Shown piece after piece: positions 1 through 8,339 of a stretch of DNA of 41,293 nucleotides; position 1 is the first letter of the stretch; every line of letters starts with the position of its first letter. Made by a program: the position numbers and the translations under genes. Origin of the DNA: a virus; the IMG/VR virus record IMGVR_UViG_3300017758_000026, positions 1 through 41,293 of that record; one strand, written 5' to 3'. The notes below the pieces were generated by a model, which worked only from the letters and a program-made list of their open reading frames with translations, did not search any database and was not told the origin of the DNA.

Positions 1-414
1 ATCTATATCTTCTGCATCTTCAACATCTGCGCCCCCAGCAACACCTGAAGCTTTAGCTCCATATTGTAATATACGACCTATAGATTGAGCAGCACGCTCT
101 TCTTCGTCTAAGTTTAACAAATAGTATTTTTTACCTTCAACTTTAGCTACCCAACTTCTATTATTATATTCTAACATAAAGTTTTCACCATTTAGTAGAT
201 TAATTCTAAATATAGTTGGTCGTGGTGAAACCCAGTCAATTGATTCTAAAAATTTATCAAAGTCTGAAGTAAGTAAATCAATTATAATTAATTTAAGTTC
301 TGGGAACTTAGTTAATTCATCATAAGGTAAGACAGCATCTTCTGCTTTTGCTTTAGATTTATATACCTGCTGAATTAGAGGTTTGAGTTTGTCTTTTAGT
401 TCTGAAGCTGTCAT
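1..414 (-). CDS. Unknown phage protein, C-terminus cut by window edge
   Basis: This gene runs off the left edge of the window, so only its first 138 codons are visible, starting at the ATG at 414. That ATG shares one base with the TAA stop of the gene upstream (TAATG), which supports translational coupling and this start. The visible part is acidic and mixed in character, with an N-terminal [18 protein letters not shown] helix, a hydrophobic stretch (ELKLIIIDLL), a region that looks like beta strands, and a helix containing LDEEERAAQSIGRIL. I do not recognise the family. Its place at the end of the suspected head-cargo block suggests a virion or morphogenesis protein, but this is only context. 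Confidence 0.75.
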   Translation of the reverse strand, partial: MTASELKDKLKPLIQQVYKSKAKAEDAVLPYDELTKFPELKLIIIDLLTSDFDKFLESIDWVSPRPTIFRINLLNGENFMLEYNNRSWVAKVEGKKYYLLNLDEEERAAQSIGRILQYGAKASGVAGGADVEDAEDID

Positions 415-2852
415 TATTTTGTAGATTTTTTACCTAATACTTCTTTAACATGTTTTTGGATAAGGTGTTTTAGGGGTAATTCAAATTTAGTATCAGCATC
501 TATTTCAATTTTTTCTTCATCTATAGTACCTGATGTTGGGCCTCTTCTAGCATAAAAAGATTGTTGTGCATCTGCTTCTCTACTTAAACCACCCATTACA
601 TGATCAACTATATCTTTTAATCCTTTAACTGAAATAGGAGTTGGTGAATAATTACCATCTACCATATAAGCATCCATTCCTGCTTTAGCTAATCTACTTG
701 TTTCTTTCATTCCAGCTTTTTCAGCTTCTTTTTGATCAATTCGATAACCACCCATTTGTCTAATTTGGAATTGGTCCTTATCTTTATCGTAATCAAATAT
801 TACATATTGGTCTTTTCCAGATGGTTCTCTTTTAACAATGTAACTATTATCACTATGAAAATGATCATCTACTACATATTCTTTATTAAAATAATCAAAT
901 AAAGTACCACCATCCATTTCTTCGTTTAAGTAATCGTCATCATACATTCTACGTTGCATGTAATCTGTTGGTCTAGTATCATCGTCAAACTTAAGATTAG
1001 CTATAACATCAGCATAATCTACTATTTTACCACTATCAACAAACTCTACTTTCCACTCAGTTTCAGGACCATGCATATGAGCTACTACTGCTTTACCAGC
1101 GTAAGTACCAGGTTTCATTTCATCAGGATCCATTTTAAGTTCCATTTCTTTAACTCCACCTGCAACATCTTTTATTTTATCAACATGACCTTTTAAATAT
1201 CCAACCTTATCAGCATCAATACCTAAATCTCTAGATAAGTTGATAAGTGTAGATTTTAATTTTTCTGCTGCTTTAACATGTCTATCATCTGCTTTTTTAG
1301 AATCAAGAACATCTTTTTCTAATTTAAATAATTGATCATGTCTGTAAGTCCATTCACCTAATTCTTCAGCTGTTTTTCCACTAGCTAAAAGTTCATCTCT
1401 TAAAGCTTCTGCACCTGGGCAGATATCAAAATGTTTAGGTTCAGTATGGGTTTTATAATTCACTTCATTTAACATAGCATCAATTTGGTCTACTTTTTCC
1501 TCACCATCTAAATAGTGTTTAGCAGATACCATATAATCTCTAGCTTTGATTACTTTACCTTGCCACCAATGTGGAAAATCTACTTCTCCACCTTGATCGT
1601 ATTTGTCCATCATTTTATATAGTTCAGCTGCATATTTAGCTATTCTATATAAATCTTTTTTAAGCATGTGGGGTTCGTTGTCTTGATGTCCTACATCTAG
1701 ATCTCCTTCATAAATCTCACCATCTTCACCAGTTAGTTCTTGATAGAAAGATTGTAATGTAGTATCATTGGGGTTTTGACTAAATCCAAAGTCGAATGCT
1801 CCATATCTATCTAAAATATCAACTTCATTAGGATTAATATCTTGTACAATACCACGAGCTTCCTCACTTTTAGCTTCTAGATCTTGAAGGAAAAATTTTA
1901 AATCTTCAATAGCTTCTTCTCTACTATCTTCGTTTAATTTCTTTTCATTTACAGTTTCTGTCCATACTTTAGGGATTTCTAACCCTAATTCTTTAGCAGC
2001 TTTTAATATAAGGTTTCTTACTTTATTAGTATGACTTAACTTTATTGCTTGTTGAAAATAAGCAATAGCTTCTTCTCTACTATCTTCTTTAAGTTTTTCT
2101 TTTTTATCTTTAGGTTTTTGTCTAGGAGCCATAAAACCAGTACCTTTAATAGTTGAACCTGATTTAGGATCTGATCCTGAAAATTCATCACCCCTAAGTT
2201 CATCATCTGTATAACCATATTTGCTACCATATGATGCTTCATTCATATCATAATCACGAAGTTGTCTACGAATTTTATATATACGGTCTTCAATTTTATT
2301 TAATTCATCACCATATCTATCTGCAATTGGCCCACCTTCTGGTTCAGCTTCTTGCTCCATATCTCTAAATAATTGATCTCTTTCATTTTCTAAATCAGCT
2401 AACATTCCTCTTAATGTTAAAGCTTCATCGTAATCGATTCCACCTCTAGATGGTTCAGGTTTTGATGGTTTAGATTTAAGTGCTCTAAGCTTCATAGCAT
2501 ATTCACTGTTATCTATTTCATCAATATCTTGTTGGATTGTAACAGGGTGCATTTTACCACTTCCTTTAGGGAATTCAAATTCTTTTTTACCTGCGTCTCT
2601 AGCTGCGTCTGCTGCTAATACAAATGGAGATGCCTCTTTAACTGTGAGAGCATCTTTTACTAATTCCCTTACTTTATCTAAGTTCATATTTTCAACTTTT
2701 TTCTTAGCTTGTTTAGTAGCAATACCGTACATAACTTTTTCTGCGTCTTTACCATACTTTTTAACTAGAGCACGCTTATTTTTCAATAGCCCTTTAACTG
2801 ATCCAACACGTGCATCTAGTTCGTTTTCTGATAATTTACGCTCATTGATCAT
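414..2852 (-). CDS. Large acidic protein with repeated L-x-E sites, candidate processed capsid cargo
   Basis: An 812-residue acidic, lysine-rich protein with no enzyme motif I recognise. It begins MINERKLSE, ending in an L-x-E site at residue 9. Further LxE tripeptides end at about 256 (LKE), 308 (LNE), 463 (LNE) and 644 (LNE). The first two are followed by the same DSREEAI sequence, so a linker of about 50 residues is duplicated. Between sites are a helical Lys/Ala-rich N-terminal region, a charged low-complexity region (about 130-250), a helical domain after 463 with HFDICPGA, and a beta-rich segment (about 570-720). In T4-like phages the prohead protease cuts after (L/I)xE, so this could be a polyprotein of head-internal parts; that is inference. 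It starts 1 nt after the stop of the upstream acidic gene. It could instead be a scaffold-like or tail-associated protein. Confidence 0.8.
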   Translation of the reverse strand: MINERKLSENELDARVGSVKGLLKNKRALVKKYGKDAEKVMYGIATKQAKKKVENMNLDKVRELVKDALTVKEASPFVLAADAARDAGKKEFEFPKGSGKMHPVTIQQDIDEIDNSEYAMKLRALKSKPSKPEPSRGGIDYDEALTLRGMLADLENERDQLFRDMEQEAEPEGGPIADRYGDELNKIEDRIYKIRRQLRDYDMNEASYGSKYGYTDDELRGDEFSGSDPKSGSTIKGTGFMAPRQKPKDKKEKLKEDSREEAIAYFQQAIKLSHTNKVRNLILKAAKELGLEIPKVWTETVNEKKLNEDSREEAIEDLKFFLQDLEAKSEEARGIVQDINPNEVDILDRYGAFDFGFSQNPNDTTLQSFYQELTGEDGEIYEGDLDVGHQDNEPHMLKKDLYRIAKYAAELYKMMDKYDQGGEVDFPHWWQGKVIKARDYMVSAKHYLDGEEKVDQIDAMLNEVNYKTHTEPKHFDICPGAEALRDELLASGKTAEELGEWTYRHDQLFKLEKDVLDSKKADDRHVKAAEKLKSTLINLSRDLGIDADKVGYLKGHVDKIKDVAGGVKEMELKMDPDEMKPGTYAGKAVVAHMHGPETEWKVEFVDSGKIVDYADVIANLKFDDDTRPTDYMQRRMYDDDYLNEEMDGGTLFDYFNKEYVVDDHFHSDNSYIVKREPSGKDQYVIFDYDKDKDQFQIRQMGGYRIDQKEAEKAGMKETSRLAKAGMDAYMVDGNYSPTPISVKGLKDIVDHVMGGLSREADAQQSFYARRGPTSGTIDEEKIEIDADTKFELPLKHLIQKHVKEVLGKKSTK

Positions 2853-2853
2853 A

Positions 2854-3390
2854 TTATCTTTCTACAACGTGAGTTCTAGTAAAGAAGGTAATTGAATTAC
2901 CAATCTGATCAGCTAATTTATCATCACCGATAGCTACAGCATTGTCATAAGCTAATTTTAGACTATCTTGAATTTCTTGTTCGTCTTTAGAAAGACCAGC
3001 TTCAGGTGTAGCACCCATTTCAGGTTCTATTGATGGTTCAGCATCAGCTTCAATTTCATCTTCGATATCTACTTCAATATCTTCTTCTTTTTCTTTTAAA
3101 CCATATTTTTCTTTATGCTTTTTAAGATCAGCTACTGCATCATCAACTCTTTTTTGTCGTTTTTCTTTTGAATCAGCACCAAAGTATACATCCCTACCAT
3201 CAGGTTTTTCTTCTTCTGCTAGAGAAGAAAGGATAAATTCTTTAATTTGTGCCTTTAATGCAGATACAGTGGTTTTAGATGAAGGAGCTTCTTCGCTTAC
3301 TTCTTGGGATTCGGTGAGTAATTTATCCTTTACTTCTTCTTGTAGCAAAGGATTATTTTTAATGTACTCAGTATAGTTAAATTCGGCCAT
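2854..3390 (-). CDS. Small acidic structural-type protein
   Basis: A 178-residue, very acidic protein. Its N-terminal region ([17 protein letters not shown]) and the KLLTES segment near residue 26 include an L-x-E tripeptide. The middle is a charged coiled-coil-like tract with a Glu/Asp-rich run (about 95-120), and a more ordered C-terminal helix contains [22 protein letters not shown] do not recognise the family. It is the first gene after a 33-nt gap that carries the recurrent ATATTTATAAATA element, so it probably heads a short transcript that also includes the 812-residue gene 1 nt downstream. The composition and position suggest a scaffold- or internal-protein-like role, but nothing in the sequence proves it. 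Confidence 0.75.
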   Translation of the reverse strand: MAEFNYTEYIKNNPLLQEEVKDKLLTESQEVSEEAPSSKTTVSALKAQIKEFILSSLAEEEKPDGRDVYFGADSKEKRQKRVDDAVADLKKHKEKYGLKEKEEDIEVDIEDEIEADAEPSIEPEMGATPEAGLSKDEQEIQDSLKLAYDNAVAIGDDKLADQIGNSITFFTRTHVVER

Positions 3391-3400
3391 TGTAATATAT

Positions 3401-3416
3401 TTTTATTTATAAATAT
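3401..3416 (-). promoter_or_regulatory. Candidate phage promoter motif (ATATTTATAAATA)
   Basis: On the minus strand this reads ATATTTATAAATAAAA. The core sits 17 nt before the ATG at 3390 and contains an exact copy of the T4 late-promoter octamer TATAAATA in the correct orientation. The same ATATTTATA core recurs before eight other starts in the window. Confidence 0.5.
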
Positions 3417-3423
3417 TAAGAGT

Positions 3424-3963
3424 CTATTGATTATTGCGTCTTTCTCCAGTTGATCTACGTCCTACATTTGTACGGGTTTGAGTATTAGGAGTTGTCCTAG
3501 TTCTTGGGGTTGGGGTATTCCTTGGGGTGTATTGATTATTTGGCCCTCTAGGAGTATTTACTCTAATTCTTTTAATTGGTTCCCTAAGTTTAGGTCTTGT
3601 TCTTGGAGGAGGGTTTTTTGGTCTTGTTTTAGGTTTAACCTTTGGTCTAACATAATTCCTAGGAACATAATAGTTATTATTCCAATAATAATTAGTGTTC
3701 CATCTCCCATAATATTGGTAGTAAAAGTAAGGATCGTTGTATCTCCAGTTGTTCCAGTACCAGCTATTATTGTAGTTAAATCTTGTATAAGTGTCATACT
3801 TTTGTTTTTCAAATTCACGTATTGAAACCGATACTGTATCCCCAGTTTCAGTTATAGCTAATAAACTTTTTATCTTAGGACGATACGAACTAGTTGTGTA
3901 AGAACCACATCTAATTAAAATAAAAGATAGAATTAAAATTAAAATTATTTTGTTTTTCCCCAT
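3424..3963 (-). CDS. Predicted lipoprotein, Tyr/Asn-rich then Pro/Arg-rich
   Basis: A 179-residue protein with a clear export signal: a short basic start (MGKNK), a hydrophobic core (IILILILSFILI) and a cysteine at about 19 in the context LIRCGS. This resembles a lipobox, although Arg just before the Cys is unusual. The mature part has a Tyr/Trp/Asn-rich low-complexity region (about 60-105, many YW, NNYY and WNN runs) and then a Pro/Arg/Thr-rich basic tail. It overlaps the gene upstream by 19 nt. A phage-encoded surface lipoprotein could act in superinfection exclusion or late envelope change; both are guesses. The Tyr/Trp-rich low-complexity type is common in Bacteroidetes surface lipoproteins, which would agree with that host. 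I do not assign a family. Confidence 0.75.
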   Translation of the reverse strand: MGKNKIILILILSFILIRCGSYTTSSYRPKIKSLLAITETGDTVSVSIREFEKQKYDTYTRFNYNNSWYWNNWRYNDPYFYYQYYGRWNTNYYWNNNYYVPRNYVRPKVKPKTRPKNPPPRTRPKLREPIKRIRVNTPRGPNNQYTPRNTPTPRTRTTPNTQTRTNVGRRSTGERRNNQ

Positions 3964-4349
3964 GATTTACCTTTACCTTTATCTTTACATTTTCCTGGGG
4001 TAGGTCGGCATGATGGGTATTTAGCACGTTTTTCACCTTTGGATCTACCACAAGGTTTGTACTTCATTTTACCCGTTTTAGGGTCTTTTCTACCTGTATT
4101 ACAATCAACCCAACCACCTGTTTTACCAGATGCTCCTTTTCTACTAAACCATTTATGTAATGATTCTTTTTCTTTTTCGCTTAATGTTTCAACGTGTTCT
4201 TTAACACCTTTCCAAATATCACCTTTACGACATCTTACTACCGCACCTGATTTATAGGCAGAGGGTTTATCAAACTTACGATCAGCTATTTTTAAACAGC
4301 GATCGCGTTTTGTTTTTTTTTCAAGTAAAATATCTACTAACTTAATCAT
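3945..4349 (-). CDS. Cys/Lys-rich small protein, DUF5872-like, with capsid-targeting-like leader
   Basis: A 134-residue basic protein. It opens with MIKLVDILLE, almost the same leader as the P-loop kinase at 8339..9121 (MIKLYDLLTE). The rest contains two small Cys-rich parts: DRCLKIADRKF with a later VVRCRKGD, and a conserved-looking C-terminal block with GGWVDCNTG, KYKPCGR, YPSCRPTP and GKCKDKGKG. Four or more cysteines spaced in a Lys/Gly-rich context suggest a zinc-binding or DNA-binding fold. The C-terminal block resembles what I recall of DUF5872, a phage family without known function; I cannot verify this here. Strong positive charge plus an L-x-E leader would suit a DNA-associated internal head protein. 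It starts 1 nt after the stop of the gene upstream. Confidence 0.8.
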   Translation of the reverse strand: MIKLVDILLEKKTKRDRCLKIADRKFDKPSAYKSGAVVRCRKGDIWKGVKEHVETLSEKEKESLHKWFSRKGASGKTGGWVDCNTGRKDPKTGKMKYKPCGRSKGEKRAKYPSCRPTPGKCKDKGKGKSWGKTK

Positions 4350-4350
4350 C

Positions 4351-4809
4351 TTAACTTACATCCATTTCAAATACTGTAACTTCAATACCTAACCCTTTCA
4401 TAAAGTCTACTACTTTATCTATATGACGATCATTTGAGATATCAATTTGGGTTGCATCCTGGAGTAATTTTTTAATATTATCAAAATCTTCACCTCTTTG
4501 TTTTTCACCATTTACACTAATAGAGTAAAGTTTACCATTAGAAACATAAGATATACCTATTTTTTCTATTTTATCATTCCATCCTTCAGTAATACTTTTA
4601 TCTTCGTTTAATCTATAAGAAGGTGGGGTACAATCCATAAATTCACATATACCAACTACAAACTTATCCATTTCATCATCTGTAAGTTTTGGGTAGATGC
4701 TTTTTCTAAGAAATTCTATGGTTTTTGTTACAGCTTCGTCGCCACTTATATTTTTTGCTTCGCGGATTTTTCGGATATTCCACTCGTGTACATCAAAGTT
4801 ATCTCTCAT
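4351..4809 (-). CDS. Unknown acidic protein with LNE and ITE sites
   Basis: A 152-residue acidic protein. The first 65 residues look helical (MRDNFDVHEWNIRKIREAKNI onward, ending EFMDCTPPSY). A short linker follows that contains LNE then DKS then ITE-G, and then a small alpha/beta domain (KIGISYVSNGKLYSISVNGE, then IKKLLQDA, ending FEMDVS). The two (L/I)xE tripeptides seven residues apart sit exactly at the junction between the two halves, as expected for a processed linker, although no cleavage is shown. The family is not recognised. The gene starts 3 nt after the upstream stop, and an ATATTTATA motif lies inside the upstream gene, 22 nt before this ATG. Confidence 0.75.
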   Translation of the reverse strand: MRDNFDVHEWNIRKIREAKNISGDEAVTKTIEFLRKSIYPKLTDDEMDKFVVGICEFMDCTPPSYRLNEDKSITEGWNDKIEKIGISYVSNGKLYSISVNGEKQRGEDFDNIKKLLQDATQIDISNDRHIDKVVDFMKGLGIEVTVFEMDVS

Positions 4810-4812
4810 GAC

Positions 4813-5433
4813 TTATTTTTTGGTTGTCTCGTATAAATATGCACTTAATAATGTTCCTATAGCTATCGCCTTAGTTCGCGCTTCATTAAGTTGTTCATTA
4901 CTTAAATTTTTAACACGACTGCAATATTCAATACCTAATGTACCTATATATTCATCATTTATAGAATTTAAAGCAAATAAATAGGTTGATTTAGCTCCTG
5001 TTCCTTCAGCAAATGTACTTAAACCAAATGTATCATGTTTTGAATAATTAGGAATTAATATTTCTCCATTTTCATACATGTGGTTAAAGGGTTTTGTAAA
5101 TAAAGAAACAGGTATGTTTTTATAAATATCACTTATTGATTTAACACCCTGTTTTGTTAGTTCATGGAATATAGAGAATTTTTGGATAGATTTACCTGTG
5201 GGGTAAAAATTACCACCATTGTGGAATTGGGATATCCACAATCGACATGCCCCCAATTCATCCTTGAGTTGCTCAAGTTGTTCATCTACAAGCATATTTG
5301 CTTTAATAGAAGAGACCACGGGATCTACTTTTTCTTTTTTACTATTTAAGTAATGTCTATATCGGGCTACTATGATAGGACCGATTACGGCTGATATTAC
5401 AGCTACTAGTATCGCTAATTCCAATTCGAACAA
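4813..5433 (-). CDS. Membrane-anchored GAF-like domain protein
   Basis: A 206-residue protein. It starts with one strong transmembrane helix (about residues 4-24, LAILVAVISAVIGPIIVARY), then a short basic helix, and then a domain of about 150 residues that looks like a GAF/PAS-type sensor fold. The domain has CRLWISQFHNGGNFYPTG, a KFSIFHE strand, a central region around LFTKPFNHMYENGEI, and a final LNSINDEYIGTLGIEY strand. The likely topology is a membrane anchor with the domain in the cytoplasm. Its role is unknown; a ligand-sensing inner-membrane protein, for example in lysis timing or superinfection control, is possible. No holin or spanin features are seen. An LNEA tripeptide near the C-terminus may be chance. 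The gene lies 3 nt from both neighbours. Confidence 0.75.
   Translation of the reverse strand: MFELELAILVAVISAVIGPIIVARYRHYLNSKKEKVDPVVSSIKANMLVDEQLEQLKDELGACRLWISQFHNGGNFYPTGKSIQKFSIFHELTKQGVKSISDIYKNIPVSLFTKPFNHMYENGEILIPNYSKHDTFGLSTFAEGTGAKSTYLFALNSINDEYIGTLGIEYCSRVKNLSNEQLNEARTKAIAIGTLLSAYLYETTKK
4832..4840 (-). promoter_or_regulatory. Candidate ATATTTATA promoter motif inside an upstream gene
   Basis: On the minus strand this reads ATATTTATAC, within the 3' end of the membrane-anchored GAF-like gene and 22 nt before the ATG at 4809. Spacing fits the other copies, but being inside a coding region makes chance more likely. Confidence 0.3.
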
Positions 5434-5436
5434 AAT

Positions 5437-6009
5437 TTATTTTTTTAAACTTTCTAAATATGTTATAACTTCATCAACACTTTCAGCAACTAATTCTTTA
5501 TTTATCTTTCCTTTCCAACGTTCTACATCACCCGCTTCAGTAACAAACCCTTCGTTTGATTCATTTAGCTTTTCATTTACCCAAAGCTTATAGTCTTTTA
5601 TTTTATTATCAATTTCGTCATTGTGTATTTTACGTTCATATTCTTCCCATTTGCCACTTTTCTTTAGCTCATGTTCCATATCAACTACACAATCGAAACA
5701 CATTTTGTGGATATTATAAAATTGTTTATCCACTCGTTTTTTCATTACTCTACCACATTTGGGGCAAAGTAAAGGCATAACGTGTGCCTTTTTTGCTTTA
5801 TCTAACTTAGTAATATTTTGCTTGATACCATTTTTAATAGTCCAAGTACGGCCATCGGCTTCCCAAATATCACCTTCTTGATGAAACTCACTTTTTTTAG
5901 AGAAACCAACACTAGATCGTGTTTTTTCACCATACTTTCCTTGTACAAGATTACGAATTCGTTCTACATCTTGTTTTTTAAAATCTTTTTTTAAAACATT
6001 TTCTTTCAC
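5437..6009 (-). CDS. Zinc-ribbon-like protein (GTG start)
   Basis: I place the start at the GTG at 6009, giving 190 residues. It overlaps the TGA stop of the upstream gene as GTGA, the usual coupled arrangement. An ATG at 6087 would add 26 residues overlapping the upstream nucleotidase-domain codons and looks less likely. The protein begins VKENVLKKDFKKQDVERIRNL. It has a small beta region (GDIWEADGRTWTIKNGIKQN), and a probable zinc-binding knuckle pair, C82-P-K-C85 and C104-F-D-C107, followed by a charged helix. The C-terminal tail carries KLNES and VTEAG, both (L/V)xE-type tripeptides, in an acidic linker before a final helix. I do not know the family. A nucleic-acid- or protein-binding zinc ribbon is the most that can be said. 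Confidence 0.8.
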   Translation of the reverse strand: MKENVLKKDFKKQDVERIRNLVQGKYGEKTRSSVGFSKKSEFHQEGDIWEADGRTWTIKNGIKQNITKLDKAKKAHVMPLLCPKCGRVMKKRVDKQFYNIHKMCFDCVVDMEHELKKSGKWEEYERKIHNDEIDNKIKDYKLWVNEKLNESNEGFVTEAGDVERWKGKINKELVAESVDEVITYLESLKK

Positions 6010-8339
6010 AAACCTAATTTTTTTAATTCTGATATTACTTGAGAAGCTGATGTATACAATATACCAGTTCCCCCTGCAGCATTCCAATTATCTATTGTAG
6101 ATGCCTTATCGTCTATAAGTATGTCCTTTTTTGTTAAGGATGGCTTAACTTTATGCTTTTCTTTAGCAGATTTAAATATTACTGTTGGTTTAGAAGGAAA
6201 AATATCTCCTGTATGGTTTCTAACCCAAAGTGCCTTACCTAAACGTGATTGTTTTTTAATTGAAGGTGCGGTTAACATTACATAATCATGTTTAGACACG
6301 TAGTTTACCAATTGGCTTGCACCTTCCATGGGGGGTATACCAACCCAAAATTTAATTTTATTATCACCTTCATCTATAAAATCCCAAAAAGCATTTTTAC
6401 CATATTTAGCTTCAAAATCCCTAGGGCCCATACCAGATAAATCTCTAAAACGTTGTTCAAAATCAGCTACAACCCCATCCATATCAAGATAAATTTTGTA
6501 ATCTTGCTCATCCTCTCTTAATCTACCTAATTCAGCAGCATAGGCATTTAAGCCAAATGGATCTTTTTTCTTACCTTCTTTTATACTATCTGTCCAACCT
6601 CTAAATGTCATTGTGCCTTTTAAATTAGCTTCTTGTTCTAATTTGGTTAAATTATCATCTTCAGTTGTATTTGTAGTAGTAATATTACCTAAACGTCCTT
6701 CTAGATTTTGGATATGGTGAATCATTTCATGAGCATATGAACGTACTATATCTTTAGGATGTCTACCTTCAGTATACAATACAATATGCTTTGCATCTGG
6801 GTCGTAGTATGCTGTTTTACCAAGGAAGTCTTTTGCATTTTCTGAATCTCCATCTATAAATTCTAGAGTAGGTAAAGGTTCAATATTCATGCCTTTATCT
6901 AACATGTGATTAGTAAATTCAGCTATTCTTTTTGGGATGTTTATGTTATCAGTATATGAAGCATGTTCGTTTAGTTTTTGTTTTTTTAAGCGTTGGGTTT
7001 TTGCTTTAGATGCTTCTTTACGTTTTTTAATATATTCAAATGCTGATTTTAATTTCTTTTTCTTAGCAGGATCTTTAGTTCTAGATAAAGCTGCCCTTAC
7101 TCTTTGGTGTATTAAATTTATAACTTGAGATTGTCTAGCGTGAGATTTATTTTTAAATGAAGTTTTATTTAATGTATCTACTACATCTTGTCTAGTACTA
7201 AATTTTACTTTTACTGTATCACTAGGATCTTCATCAGTGTATAATCTACGACCTGATCCTTTAGGTTTTTTACCAGTACCTTTTTTAGGATCAGCTTCTG
7301 TTATATCATCGTAATAGCCTTCTAAATCAATTAATACAGTATCATCATCTGCTATTATTTCAAGATTAGGAAAATTTTTCTTTACTATAAGTTTATATAA
7401 TTTTGCTCTAGTATTTGAATTACCTTCTTCTCCTTCTTTCCCCTTAGTAGGTTCAAATTTAAGGTAATCAGCATCATCTACTTTATCTATATGCTTCTTA
7501 GTTATATCAGCTACAGTGGACATAATCTTTAAGGGTTCATTCCCACCAGTTAAAGCAGATGAAGAAAAGCTATCACCCTCTTTACCTTTAGCAGTAAAAG
7601 CCATAGAATAAGTTGTAGCAACATCTGTTTCTTCCCTTTCAAAAACAACTTCGTATATAGCACCATTGTCTGTAGTAAACTTGTAATAACTATATGGAGA
7701 AGATTTGGATGAGGGTAAAGTAGTAAATTTATATGGTGTTTGGGATAGATCTCCTATTTCATTTATATTTTCACTTATCTCATTGTTTAATACAACAAAT
7801 ATACTTTGTTTTTCTTGAGTAGATAAAAAATCAGGTAAGAATTGATTTAATTTTTCTGGGGATACTTTGGAAGCATTACGAGCAGCAGTTCCAGATATAC
7901 CTCCTTTGGTTACAATAGTACGTAATTCTAAATTGGGGTATTTTGTAATAGATTTAGTACGTGAAGCAATATCAGCAAAATCAGCTTCATTTTCTTCTCT
8001 AGCACCTATAACCCATAATACTTCATCATCAGGGTTATTTTTAGCATAATTGTATACTTCTTGAATTGGTGGTTTTGATGAAGCTACTACTTTAACTTTA
8101 AATGGTAGATAATTTCTATATATACCCCATATTTTAATTGAATCTTCTTGGGTAATACCATCTCGTTCTCCCTTACCTACAAAAATAATAAATTCATCTA
8201 TTTCGGGGTTTTCATCTAGAGCTTGTTTTACAACTTCAAAATGGCCTTTAGTTGGTGGTTTAAAACCACCACCATAAACAGCTACTGTCTTTTTAGATTG
8301 CTCTAAAAGGCCTTTTAATAATTCATTAACTAAACTCAT
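6006..8339 (-). CDS. Nucleotidyltransferase / HExxH peptidase-like / HAD nucleotidase fusion protein
   Basis: A 777-residue multidomain protein. After a short leader ending LLE (residues 11-13) comes a cytidylyltransferase-fold nucleotidyltransferase (about 17-175): GGGFKPPTKGH (25-33) matches the (H/T)xGH motif, and ISGTAAR (148-154) matches the ISSTxxR-type motif of NMN adenylyltransferase-like enzymes. Next is an unrecognised domain (about 190-340) ending at ITE-A (346-348), a very basic helical linker to LNE-H (456-458), and a metallopeptidase-like domain with AHEMIHHIQN (HExxH at 537-541). An LRE-D site (607-609) precedes a HAD 5'-nucleotidase domain with DMDG (D619, D621) and a late ILIDD motif. 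Candidate prohead-protease sites therefore fall between the enzymes. NTase and HAD domains suggest nucleotide or NAD metabolism; substrates are unknown. It shares one base with the kinase gene upstream (TAATG). Confidence 0.88.
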   Translation of the reverse strand: MSLVNELLKGLLEQSKKTVAVYGGGFKPPTKGHFEVVKQALDENPEIDEFIIFVGKGERDGITQEDSIKIWGIYRNYLPFKVKVVASSKPPIQEVYNYAKNNPDDEVLWVIGAREENEADFADIASRTKSITKYPNLELRTIVTKGGISGTAARNASKVSPEKLNQFLPDFLSTQEKQSIFVVLNNEISENINEIGDLSQTPYKFTTLPSSKSSPYSYYKFTTDNGAIYEVVFEREETDVATTYSMAFTAKGKEGDSFSSSALTGGNEPLKIMSTVADITKKHIDKVDDADYLKFEPTKGKEGEEGNSNTRAKLYKLIVKKNFPNLEIIADDDTVLIDLEGYYDDITEADPKKGTGKKPKGSGRRLYTDEDPSDTVKVKFSTRQDVVDTLNKTSFKNKSHARQSQVINLIHQRVRAALSRTKDPAKKKKLKSAFEYIKKRKEASKAKTQRLKKQKLNEHASYTDNINIPKRIAEFTNHMLDKGMNIEPLPTLEFIDGDSENAKDFLGKTAYYDPDAKHIVLYTEGRHPKDIVRSYAHEMIHHIQNLEGRLGNITTTNTTEDDNLTKLEQEANLKGTMTFRGWTDSIKEGKKKDPFGLNAYAAELGRLREDEQDYKIYLDMDGVVADFEQRFRDLSGMGPRDFEAKYGKNAFWDFIDEGDNKIKFWVGIPPMEGASQLVNYVSKHDYVMLTAPSIKKQSRLGKALWVRNHTGDIFPSKPTVIFKSAKEKHKVKPSLTKKDILIDDKASTIDNWNAAGGTGILYTSASQVISELKKLGL

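Noticed and set aside
5437-6087. ATG start at 6087 for the zinc-ribbon gene
   Set aside because: It would overlap the upstream gene by 82 nt; the GTG at 6009 gives a GTGA overlap with the upstream stop and fits the other tight junctions.
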